Of a stretch of 64,000 nt of DNA, positions 24,826 to 32,459 are shown in pieces. The translations under genes and the position numbers were made by a program. The stretch lies in NCBI GenBank assembly GCA_050951005.1, contig JBMNIP010000005.1, forward strand, positions 225,886 to 289,885. The letters are read 5' to 3'. Under the pieces are notes generated by a model that worked only from the letters and a program-made list of their open reading frames with translations, was not told the DNA's origin and searched no databases. Position 1 is the stretch's first letter. Every line of letters starts with the position of its first letter. Source of the DNA: UMGS1519 sp050951005. GTDB taxonomy: Bacteria; Actinomycetota; Coriobacteriia; Coriobacteriales; Eggerthellaceae.

Positions 24826-25998
24826 CTAGATGGAGATGCCTACCTGGATAACGCGGCGCGTGTTCGCTAAATTAGCGGAGTTGTTCGCTTTCGAATAATC
24901 GTAGGTGATAGTTCCGGTCCACCGGTAATCCATACCCGCTGCGGTGCCAGACCCCGTGAAGGTAATGGATTGCTTGGTCAGCGTCTTCTTGTCAGTCTTA
25001 TATGTTGTATACGACTTCCGATTCTTTGGCAAGGCAATCGCAGAGTCATCGGCGACATTGATTCCGGCATCAGTAAGGGTCTGCTGGATCACCTTCGCCT
25101 TGCCGACAGCCTGTTTGAAACTGAGATCGCCATATCCCAGGCTCTTCATGCCCACTTTGTAAGAAACGGCAACGACCGCATCTTGGTCGTTGAGGTCGAG
25201 ATAGACGATCGGGGAACCGATACCGTCAGAGGATGCGTCGTTCGTCAGGACCACCTTCAGACGCTTCACAGCCTGCGTGTCTTCGCCGCTGAGCGTTTTG
25301 GTGCGCGATACCTGGGCGCCGTGACCGAGTTTTGTTAGGGCCTGCTTCTCGGTCGAGCCGATCAGATTGGAGAGAACGGGCACTACCGTGGTCTGCTTGG
25401 AAGTCGAAGATTCATCATCGGAATCGACAATCGAAGTCGTCTGAGCGGAGTCTGCGGCGGTTCCGCCCACAGACGTCTGCTGGGTTTCGGCTTGTGCTGC
25501 CTGAGCCAGTAGCATGAAAACACACACCACCAATGCCAGCGCAAGTATCACCGCCAGCACGGTAGCAAAAATCAGTGAGCCACGAGCTCGGACCGCACGG
25601 TCGTCATGAGCGGCGCCGTCGGCCGATCGATTGCCGGCGGCGTCGATGATGCGCTGCTCGATATCGTCTACCATATCGTAATTCACGGGAGGTTGGGCAG
25701 GTTTCACCGGATCGCCGAGATGGTCGCCGCTTTTCGGATCCATGCTGAAATAGCGTGGCGAAGAGGCATTCCCCTCGCCGAACCGAATACTGCCCTTCGG
25801 GGCGCCGGCTTTGCCCGCAGCATCGTGCTCGCCACGCACCCGGGTATCCTCATACCGCTCGTCCTCGGATTCACTGCCCGCAGATTGATCGATCAGGTCC
25901 TCGTCTGCTTGATTATCTGTGAAGGCGCCATCGATGGTCGTGAGGTAAGCCGTGCGAGACTCGGGCGCCCGCTCGGCTTTCTTACGCTTCTTGAACAT
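24826..25998 (-). CDS. Unknown single-pass membrane protein
   Basis: 390 residues; AAGGAG precedes ATG 25998 (MFKKRKKAERA). A basic start is followed by a long acidic, hydrophilic cytoplasmic region (about 1-150), one membrane helix (about 155-182, LIFATVLAVILALALVVCVFMLLAQ), a Ser/Thr/Asp linker, and a C-terminal extracytoplasmic domain of about 180 residues beginning VLSNLIGSTEKQALTKLGHG. That stretch resembles in outline a PASTA-like or repeated 'N-L-I-G' element, but I cannot assign a family. No catalytic motif is seen. Second gene after a 140-residue membrane protein 57 nt upstream; both share an acidic cytoplasmic part plus helix layout. Confidence 0.75.
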   Translation of the reverse strand: MFKKRKKAERAPESRTAYLTTIDGAFTDNQADEDLIDQSAGSESEDERYEDTRVRGEHDAAGKAGAPKGSIRFGEGNASSPRYFSMDPKSGDHLGDPVKPAQPPVNYDMVDDIEQRIIDAAGNRSADGAAHDDRAVRARGSLIFATVLAVILALALVVCVFMLLAQAAQAETQQTSVGGTAADSAQTTSIVDSDDESSTSKQTTVVPVLSNLIGSTEKQALTKLGHGAQVSRTKTLSGEDTQAVKRLKVVLTNDASSDGIGSPIVYLDLNDQDAVVAVSYKVGMKSLGYGDLSFKQAVGKAKVIQQTLTDAGINVADDSAIALPKNRKSYTTYKTDKKTLTKQSITFTGSGTAAGMDYRWTGTITYDYSKANNSANLANTRRVIQVGISI

Positions 25999-26055
25999 CA
26001 AATGACTCCTTCCGTCTTGATGGCTGGGAAAATCCATCTAACTGCCTATTGTACG

Positions 26056-26478
26056 CTATGAGATGAAAGTCCAGACCACATAGACGATAGTTACGACTAA
26101 AAGCACAAGGCAGCATATGATTATGGCGATCTGCCCCTTGCCCATGCGACCGGCCTTCTCCAGGTCCTCCTCGGTAGCGGCAATCTCGGCAGCTTGCTGA
26201 CGGCGTCGCTCGTTCTCGCGTGCCCGTTGACGCTCCTGGGCCGTCATCGGCGCCTCTCTCCTGCTACCCTCTCCGGCAGGAACACTGGCTGCCTCATCCG
26301 TATGGCTCCCTACCGGCTCAGAAGGAATCGATGTTTCAGCAGCCTGCGGCTCATTCGAATCAGGATCTGCCCCGGTTTGCCGATGAGAGGAATCGGGTCT
26401 GATGCCCGCATGGAAGACAATATCGTCTTCGTCATCGTTTACCGAGATGAGCTTGAAATCGTCTTGATCCTGCGCCAT
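26056..26478 (-). CDS. Small C-tail-anchored membrane protein, unknown
   Basis: 140 residues. Start MAQDQDD at 26478 is preferred because GGAGAGG lies 6 nt upstream; an ATG two codons earlier abuts that site. Residues 1-90 are acidic and low complexity (Asp, Glu, Ser, Pro), 80-112 form a charged helix rich in Arg, Glu, Ala (QERQRARENERRRQQAAEIAA), and 115-138 are a membrane helix (IAIIICCLVLLVVTIVYVVWTF). No known family recognised. Probably co-transcribed with the 390-residue membrane protein downstream. Confidence 0.7.
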   Translation of the reverse strand: MAQDQDDFKLISVNDDEDDIVFHAGIRPDSSHRQTGADPDSNEPQAAETSIPSEPVGSHTDEAASVPAGEGSRREAPMTAQERQRARENERRRQQAAEIAATEEDLEKAGRMGKGQIAIIICCLVLLVVTIVYVVWTFIS

Positions 26479-26533
26479 GGCCATCCTCTCCGATCATCAT
26501 CCGATGCCAGTTCGCCTGTTTCATAGCATACAG

Positions 26534-26560
26534 AAAAAGGCGGGCACAGCATTGCCCGCC
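26534..26560 (-). terminator. Terminator of the substrate-binding protein gene
   Basis: Perfect 8-bp stem GGCGGGCA / TGCCCGCC with a 6-nt loop, then TTTTTC on the minus strand, 30 nt past the stop. It separates this gene from the two membrane-protein genes. Confidence 0.9.
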
Positions 26561-26589
26561 TTCCAATCGCCGTAATTCCGTTACCAGTC

Positions 26590-27564
26590 CTACTCTACCT
26601 TCGCGGCATTGGCTCCTACATTCGAAACGCTGCTCGAAGAAGATGAACCCGATTCGGAGCTTGTGCTCGAAGAGGAGGAGGTGTCGGTTGCGGAAATCGT
26701 CTCGCCACTGCCAGACGAGCTTGCACTGGCCGGTGATGACGAAGCACCATCGGTGAGCTGGTAGCTGTCCAAGTCGAGGGCCGATCCCAGCCACTTCTGC
26801 TCGATTACCGAGATGATACCCTGATCCGAGATGTTGGCCAGGCCGTTGGCAACTTCTGTCTTCAGAGCGGTATTGGAGCTCGACACTCCGATGCAATACC
26901 CCGTGGGCTTCTGCATCAGCCCGATGATCTTCGCACTGTAGTGCGATTGATTCACCAGGTACGTGCCGATTACAGCATCGGCAGCCACATATTTTACGGT
27001 ACCGCTCTCCAGATTGGAGAATGCTGTAGAAAGATCGCTCACCGAGCTCAGATAGTCGGTGCCGTATTGGTTGATGACAAGGTTGGCGCTAACCGAAGAG
27101 GTCTGGGCCGCAATCGTAGTCGATTTCGTCGTACTTGGAAGATCGGTATTCTCGTCGGTGGCGAACAACGCTGTGGAGGTGCTGAGATAGGAATCCGACA
27201 GCCAGGCATCAACGCTGGTGTCGGTCTTCTTGACGCTCATGACGATATCGACCTGACCCTTCTTCAGGGCTGAGTTCGGGTCGGTGCCGACATCGACGAT
27301 CTGGAGTTTCAAACCCATCTCATCTGCGAGCGCAGCGGCCACATCCACATCGATGCCGACGATCTTTCCATCCTGCTGATAGGCAAAGGGAGCATTCGAT
27401 GCATCGACGCCAACCGTAAGCGTTCCCTCGCTTACCAGGGCGGTTTGGTCAATGGTGGATTCCTTCAACGAAGGCGTGTACGAATCGCTCGAACAACCAC
27501 TAAGCGCAAAGACCATGGCGAATACCGCGCACAGGGCAAGGACCGCCTTAACCGGATGCTTCAT
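26590..27564 (-). CDS. Family 3 solute-binding lipoprotein (amino-acid ABC type)
   Basis: Extracytoplasmic binding protein, 324 residues, of the polar-amino-acid ABC uptake type. Start ATG 27564 has AAAAGG upstream. Signal peptide with lipobox LSGC (Cys near residue 26), so lipid-anchored. The SBP_bac_3 fold begins EGTLTVGVDASNAPFAYQQDGKIVGIDVDVAAALADEMG and continues GQVDIVMSVKKT. After the domain comes an unusual Ser-rich, low-complexity tail of about 50 residues (SSSSSTSSESGSSSSSS). No permease or ATPase gene adjoins it, so its transporter partner is elsewhere. It has a long structured 5' leader (see 27610-27717). Confidence 0.9.
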   Translation of the reverse strand: MKHPVKAVLALCAVFAMVFALSGCSSDSYTPSLKESTIDQTALVSEGTLTVGVDASNAPFAYQQDGKIVGIDVDVAAALADEMGLKLQIVDVGTDPNSALKKGQVDIVMSVKKTDTSVDAWLSDSYLSTSTALFATDENTDLPSTTKSTTIAAQTSSVSANLVINQYGTDYLSSVSDLSTAFSNLESGTVKYVAADAVIGTYLVNQSHYSAKIIGLMQKPTGYCIGVSSSNTALKTEVANGLANISDQGIISVIEQKWLGSALDLDSYQLTDGASSSPASASSSGSGETISATDTSSSSSTSSESGSSSSSSVSNVGANAAKVE

Positions 27565-27909
27565 AACCTTTTGCCTCTCTCGTCCAACACAGAAGGTTCT
27601 TCTGGCTGACCTAGTCTTTGACCCCACACTCGCGCACTGGAGCGCAGCTTGCGCCGCTTACCCTCTCGTCCGGCAGCCATTCGCCGCAGTGAACGGACGG
27701 TGCGACTTACCCCTAGGATACGCCATGCTCACCTGCCGCCGTAGCATACAGGCTTACGTGGATTCTTTCGACCGCATCTGCCATGAACTTGGATTTCTCC
27801 GCAACTACAGACCCAGAAGAAACTCCTTTGTATGTTAGCAGATAAACGGGACGCAATCGGTTGCTCCGCACATGTCGATAAACGAAACAGAATTGCCAGA
27901 GGGGGGGGA
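27565..27909 (-). promoter_or_regulatory. Intergenic region with structured RNA-like leader (27610-27717)
   Basis: 345 nt between recN and the binding-protein gene. The minus strand from 27717 to 27610 folds well by eye: outer stem CCTAG (27713-27717) with CTAGG (27610-27614); an arm GTCCG...CGGAC enclosing GCGGC-gaatg-GCTGC; and a second arm GCGGC-GCAA-GCTGC with a GNRA tetraloop. GGGTAAG occurs just before each arm. A further hairpin CAGAAG/CTTCTG lies between this element and the ribosome-binding site. It looks like a cis-regulatory RNA but matches no riboswitch class I recognise. The rest of the gap shows nothing definite. Confidence 0.5.
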
Positions 27910-29610
27910 TCAGCGCTCGGATAACTGGGCCTGTTGCAACAGTTCGCGGGCATGAGCACGCGACGTCTTATCAACTTGGCCCGAAAGCATGCGGGAAATC
28001 TCGTCGATGCGGTCGTCGCCCTCCAACAGGGATACCGTGGTCTGTGGAACCCCGGTCGCAGAACCCTCCACTTTCTGAACGCAGTAATGGGCATCGCCCA
28101 TAACGGCGATCTGGGCAAGATGGGTGACGCAGATGACCTGATGGGTGTTCGAGAGGCGCTTCAGAACCTGTGCGACTGCACGCGCCGCCTTTCCCCCGAC
28201 ACCGGCATCGACCTCATCGAATATCAAGGTCTCTACCCCATCAGCCTCGCCGAGAACCGCCTTGATGGCCAAGGTCACCCGGCTGAGCTCGCCACCAGAG
28301 GCAATACGGGAAAGCGAACGCTGCTGCATGCCGGCTGCAGGACGGAACAGGAATTCGACCTGGGAGGACCCCGCCGAAGTCCACTGGTCGCGCGGGAGAG
28401 GGTTAACGGCACAGGAGAATTCGGCACCGCCCATCTCGAGCTCAGAGAGCACGGCCCCAACCGCGTTGGAGAAGACCGGAGCCGCTTGGCTTCGGACCTC
28501 GAGAAGCCTTTCAGAGGCCCGATGGAGGTCTTCCTCCGCATCAGACAACTGCTTGCGTGCCTGTGCCAATTCCTCATCGAGGGAATCAATGGCATTCAAT
28601 ATCTCAGCTGCCTCTTTGCGAGCCGAAAAGACCTCGTCCATGGTCGGGCCCCAGTTCCGACAGAGCCCTTGGAAGGCGGCGATGCGTTCCTGAAGCTGCT
28701 CGAGCATCTGCATGTCGAAGGAATCGTCGTCGGCACGCAACGATGAAAGGTCGCGTGCGGCATCCTCGAGGACGAACCCCGCCTCGCGCAACGCCCGGGC
28801 GCAATTGGCATACCGTTCGTCGAAGCCCGCAATGCCTTCGAGATTCTCGGCCGCAAGCGCAACCTGATCCAAAGCGCCATTCTCGTCCGAAAGGGCTCCC
28901 GAAGCCGTATTCAGCGCCTGGGCGATGGCTTCGGCATGCTCCGCCCGCTGCGCCCTTGCCAGCAGTTCCTCGTATTCTCCCGGCTCGGGCCCGACGGCAT
29001 CGATGGAGCGCAGCACGAACCTGGCATCATCGACTCGCTTGGCATCCGATGCACCGAGCTGGCGGATATGCTCGAGATTGCTCTGCGCATCGCGAACCGC
29101 GGCAAACGCGGTTCGGAAGGACACTTTCGCATCAACCGCCTCCCTGCCGATCCAGGCATCCAGCATCGACGCTTGCTCTGAAGGTTTCAAAAGGCGTTGA
29201 TGCTCATGCTGGCCGCAGAGGTCGACACGACTTCCCGGACCTTGGGCGAGGTCGCGGACAGAGGCAAGCGACCCGGCCATACGTACCCGGGAACGGCCTT
29301 CCGCACTGACGGTGCGGTTGACCACCAATCCATCAGCGCCCGCCGCTGCTTCATCGGCCGGCGTGGAATCATGTCCGCCTTCCTGATTTGGGGAAGCTTG
29401 GTAGAAGAATCGCCCCTCGACCGTGAGCTTGTCCGCTCCCTCACGTACGACATCCGCTTCGCCGCGTTCGCCGATGAGCAATTTGATGCCATTGAGCAAT
29501 GCGGTCTTTCCCGAACCGCTCTCTCCCGTTACCACCGTCAGGCCGTTCGAAAAAGTCATCTCGGCATCATGGATCAATGCCACATCGTGCAGATGAATTT
29601 CATCGAGCAT
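27910..29610 (-). CDS. recN: DNA repair protein RecN (SMC-like ATPase)
   Basis: Cytoplasmic SMC-type ATPase that acts at DNA double-strand breaks in recombinational repair. 566 residues, normal size. GAAGGAGGAG precedes ATG 29610. Walker A GESGSGKTALL is near residue 30-40; the centre is two long coiled-coil arms; near the C-terminus are the signature LSRIASGGELSRVTLAIK, Walker B TLIFDEVDAGVGG and VICVTHLAQIA. No arginine-repressor gene (argR) or NAD kinase gene, common neighbours of recN, is present next to it; the Rrf2-type regulator is upstream. Confidence 0.96.
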   Translation of the reverse strand: MLDEIHLHDVALIHDAEMTFSNGLTVVTGESGSGKTALLNGIKLLIGERGEADVVREGADKLTVEGRFFYQASPNQEGGHDSTPADEAAAGADGLVVNRTVSAEGRSRVRMAGSLASVRDLAQGPGSRVDLCGQHEHQRLLKPSEQASMLDAWIGREAVDAKVSFRTAFAAVRDAQSNLEHIRQLGASDAKRVDDARFVLRSIDAVGPEPGEYEELLARAQRAEHAEAIAQALNTASGALSDENGALDQVALAAENLEGIAGFDERYANCARALREAGFVLEDAARDLSSLRADDDSFDMQMLEQLQERIAAFQGLCRNWGPTMDEVFSARKEAAEILNAIDSLDEELAQARKQLSDAEEDLHRASERLLEVRSQAAPVFSNAVGAVLSELEMGGAEFSCAVNPLPRDQWTSAGSSQVEFLFRPAAGMQQRSLSRIASGGELSRVTLAIKAVLGEADGVETLIFDEVDAGVGGKAARAVAQVLKRLSNTHQVICVTHLAQIAVMGDAHYCVQKVEGSATGVPQTTVSLLEGDDRIDEISRMLSGQVDKTSRAHARELLQQAQLSER

Positions 29611-29736
29611 GCCGAACACTCCTCCTTCGCATCTGTCACGAGAGTATACCAGCCGAACACACACGGAACCTATGAAGGCTCCCACGCGGGAAACACGCGG
29701 GAACCTCCCAGAACGTACCGACGGCTTGTATGAAGA

Positions 29737-30192
29737 TTACGCAGTGGTCCCAAGCAACTGCTCAACCAGCTTGTCGCTGTTCTTGTTCGACTGTTCAACC
29801 AGATCGGCGATCGTCACGCTGTCGACATAGTCCTCGATAACGGTATCGAGACCTTCCCAGAAATTGATCGTATCGCAGGTCAGACGGCGTGGGCATTCGG
29901 GAGCCTCGTCTTCAAGGCAGGCCACCGGGGCGGTACCGCCTTCGCTTGCCCGCAAGACATCTCCTGCAGTGATATCCTTCGCATCGCGCGCCAGCGAATA
30001 CCCGCCATGGATGCCGCGATGCCCCACGATGAGTCCCGCCTTCGTCAGGTTGCCGACCAACTGCTCCAAGTATTTCATCGAGATACCCTGCTGTTCGGCC
30101 ACTTCCCGCAAGGTGGTCAATTTACCCTCTTCCTTGCGCCCGATCTCGATCATCAGCCGCAAGGCATACCGTCCCTTCGTAGAAATCTTCAT
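29737..30192 (-). CDS. Rrf2/IscR-family transcriptional regulator
   Basis: 151-residue winged-helix DNA-binding protein. GAGGTGG lies upstream of ATG 30192. N-terminus MKISTKGRYALRLMIEIG and recognition region AEQQGISMKYLEQLVGNLTKAGLI are typical. Three cysteines, C92, C100 and C106, lie in the loop that binds a [2Fe-2S] cluster in IscR (C92, C98, C104 there), so iron-sulphur or redox sensing is likely. No isc or suf genes adjoin it. A near-palindrome TACTACGTCGTA at 30249-30260 overlaps AT-rich possible -10 sequence upstream and could be an autoregulatory site, which is inference. Confidence 0.9.
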   Translation of the reverse strand: MKISTKGRYALRLMIEIGRKEEGKLTTLREVAEQQGISMKYLEQLVGNLTKAGLIVGHRGIHGGYSLARDAKDITAGDVLRASEGGTAPVACLEDEAPECPRRLTCDTINFWEGLDTVIEDYVDSVTIADLVEQSNKNSDKLVEQLLGTTA

Positions 30193-30467
30193 CGTGGATT
30201 CCACCTCATATTCAGCGCAGTTAATCCCTAGTTTTTCGATAATATTTATACTACGTCGTATTCGGCAGCACAAGAAACCGCCCGTCTCTGTGTCGCTATT
30301 GTCGGTGGAGCGAATACCCGAAAACAGCTACAGTGGATATTCCGACAGCATGAAGGAGATGCGAGATCGATTCACAACGCGAACATACCATCGGCACCGA
30401 CCCGACGCAGGCCCAAGCGTGCGCACCTGCTGCCGATAAGGGCCTGCCAAGCAAACGGCACACACCC

Positions 30468-32393
30468 TTGGCCGAGCGTGAAGCCAAGAACCGGGAGCTG
30501 CTATGGATCGCCATCGGGCTCTACGTCGTCTTCGCTGCCGTGCGCATCGGCTTCTCTCTGTTTCTGAAGACCGTCGACGTCATGCCCGATGAGCTGCGAT
30601 ACCTGGACCTTGCGCGCAGCCTCTTCACGGACGGGTCGCTTACCATCCGCGGCGATGATGCAACCTTCCAGAAAATCCTCTATCCGCTGGCGTTGTTCCC
30701 GGCCATGTTCTTCCACGACACGGTCGACCAGGTTCGGGCAATCGGGGTGCTGAACTCCCTTTATGTTTGCAGCGCCGTCTTCCCCACCTACCTTCTGGGC
30801 AAACGAATATTCGGCAAACGCCTGCTTCCCAACCTTGTGGCAATGCTCCTGGTGCTCCTTATGCCGGACATGTGCTATTCGATGACGTTCATGAGCGAGA
30901 GCCTGTTCTTCCCGCTCGCCCTGTGGCTCATCTATCTGATGTGGCGGACGCTGTGCAATGAAACGCGCTCCTACCCCCTGCTTTGCCTGGCAAGCGGTGC
31001 GGCATGCTATGCGGTCTACCTGTGCAAGGAGGTGGCAGCCGCCTACGCCATCGCCTTCTGCGTCCTGCTTGTCATCTTTGCGGTGAGGAAATCGCGCCCC
31101 AGGGCCGAGTGCCTGATGGGCATTGCCTGTTTCCTCGTCGGGTTCCTGGTGCCGTTCATGATCATGAAGGCGACCCTGTTCTCGGGGATGGGTAATTCCT
31201 ACAACCAGACCGACCCCTCCATTCTGCTGAGCGTGTATACTTGGGCGTTTGCCATCTACGCATTCGTCACCGACTTCACGTACCTCGTTGTGGGATTCGC
31301 CTTCTTCTGCCTGGTCTTCCCCTTGCTGGGATGGCACCGATTCCCCTCCCAGCAGAAGCGCCTGCTCGCCTTCTGCCTGCTGTCAGTGGGCATCGGGCTG
31401 TTGGTTGTCCTGTACACGATCTCGATTCGCGAGGACGTGGGGCATGTGGGTCTCAGGCAGCACCTGCGCTATGTGATTCCCCTGTTCATTCCGCTGATGA
31501 TGCTGTTCATGGAGCAGGTACGCACCCAGGATTTCTCTCGATGGAGGAAGCAGGCTAACCGATTCGCACTCCTTGTCGGCACCGTCGTGGCAAGCTGCCT
31601 GCTGGTGGCCACGATGTTCGGCTCGGCGAATCTTTCCCAGGGATTCGATAATTCGCAATTCCATATGCTTCGCGATTTCATCAGCTCGTTCGAACCGTTG
31701 GACCAGCAGGAATACGACACCGAAGCCGGCACCCTTACCGACATCGATGACAGCGAGGCCCTGTTGGAGATCAATCCGGGCGTGTGGCTGTCCCGTGCCG
31801 CGGTAATCGCTTTCATCGCGCTGGGAAGCATCGGATTGTTATCCCGCCATCGCCGCGGAGCCTACGAGCTGATACTCGTGGTGATCTTCGCATGCTGTGT
31901 GGGTAACAACGTCTGCGCCATCCAATACAACTGGGATGCCTACAGCATCTCGGAAGAAGAGGTAACCGAGACGGTAGAGCTGGACCAGTACTTGGAGGAT
32001 CTTCCCGACGATGCGGTCGTACTCATCGTAAACGACACCGGACGCACCCAGATGAACAACCTGACCGACACCTACATCCAGGACCGGACGCTGTCCTATC
32101 ACTATTGCACGGATACCGCATTTGCCCAGGATTCGGCGCGCGGCTACCTGGATCAATCAGCCATCCTGGGCATCTCCGGCTTCTCGGGCGGCAAGCCCTA
32201 TGCCGATGCGAACAAGATGACCCGCAGCCTGTCGCATATCGATTACATCCTGGTCAACAACAACCAGGACATCACCTTCCGCTCTGACAACGTGGTCGAC
32301 ACGGGCGTCGGGGAGCATGAGAATTTCACGCTGTACCACGTCACCGATTCGAACCCCATCCTGGTCGAAGCGCACGAACCGGACGAGGAATAG
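30468..32393 (+). CDS. GT-C-like polytopic membrane protein
   Basis: 641 residues if the TTG at 30468 is used. About 11-12 membrane helices (residues 10-480), then an extracytoplasmic C-terminal domain of about 150 residues. After the first helix comes VMPDELRYLDLARSLF; an acidic pair (DE) in the first outer loop is the catalytic hallmark of GT-C transferases, which use polyprenyl-phosphate sugars. Sequence otherwise resembles GT39/ArnT-like proteins only generally. The start is unsure: TTG has no ribosome-binding site; the frame stays open to 30354, where AAGGAG sits 7 nt before an ATC codon. Function in envelope glycosylation is inferred. Confidence 0.75.
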   Translation: MAEREAKNRELLWIAIGLYVVFAAVRIGFSLFLKTVDVMPDELRYLDLARSLFTDGSLTIRGDDATFQKILYPLALFPAMFFHDTVDQVRAIGVLNSLYVCSAVFPTYLLGKRIFGKRLLPNLVAMLLVLLMPDMCYSMTFMSESLFFPLALWLIYLMWRTLCNETRSYPLLCLASGAACYAVYLCKEVAAAYAIAFCVLLVIFAVRKSRPRAECLMGIACFLVGFLVPFMIMKATLFSGMGNSYNQTDPSILLSVYTWAFAIYAFVTDFTYLVVGFAFFCLVFPLLGWHRFPSQQKRLLAFCLLSVGIGLLVVLYTISIREDVGHVGLRQHLRYVIPLFIPLMMLFMEQVRTQDFSRWRKQANRFALLVGTVVASCLLVATMFGSANLSQGFDNSQFHMLRDFISSFEPLDQQEYDTEAGTLTDIDDSEALLEINPGVWLSRAAVIAFIALGSIGLLSRHRRGAYELILVVIFACCVGNNVCAIQYNWDAYSISEEEVTETVELDQYLEDLPDDAVVLIVNDTGRTQMNNLTDTYIQDRTLSYHYCTDTAFAQDSARGYLDQSAILGISGFSGGKPYADANKMTRSLSHIDYILVNNNQDITFRSDNVVDTGVGEHENFTLYHVTDSNPILVEAHEPDEE

Positions 32394-32459
32394 CTCACGA
32401 GCTTCCGTGCATATCGCACAGAAGCCCTTCTGCCTGCCGAAGGAGTGGCTCCTTGCCTG

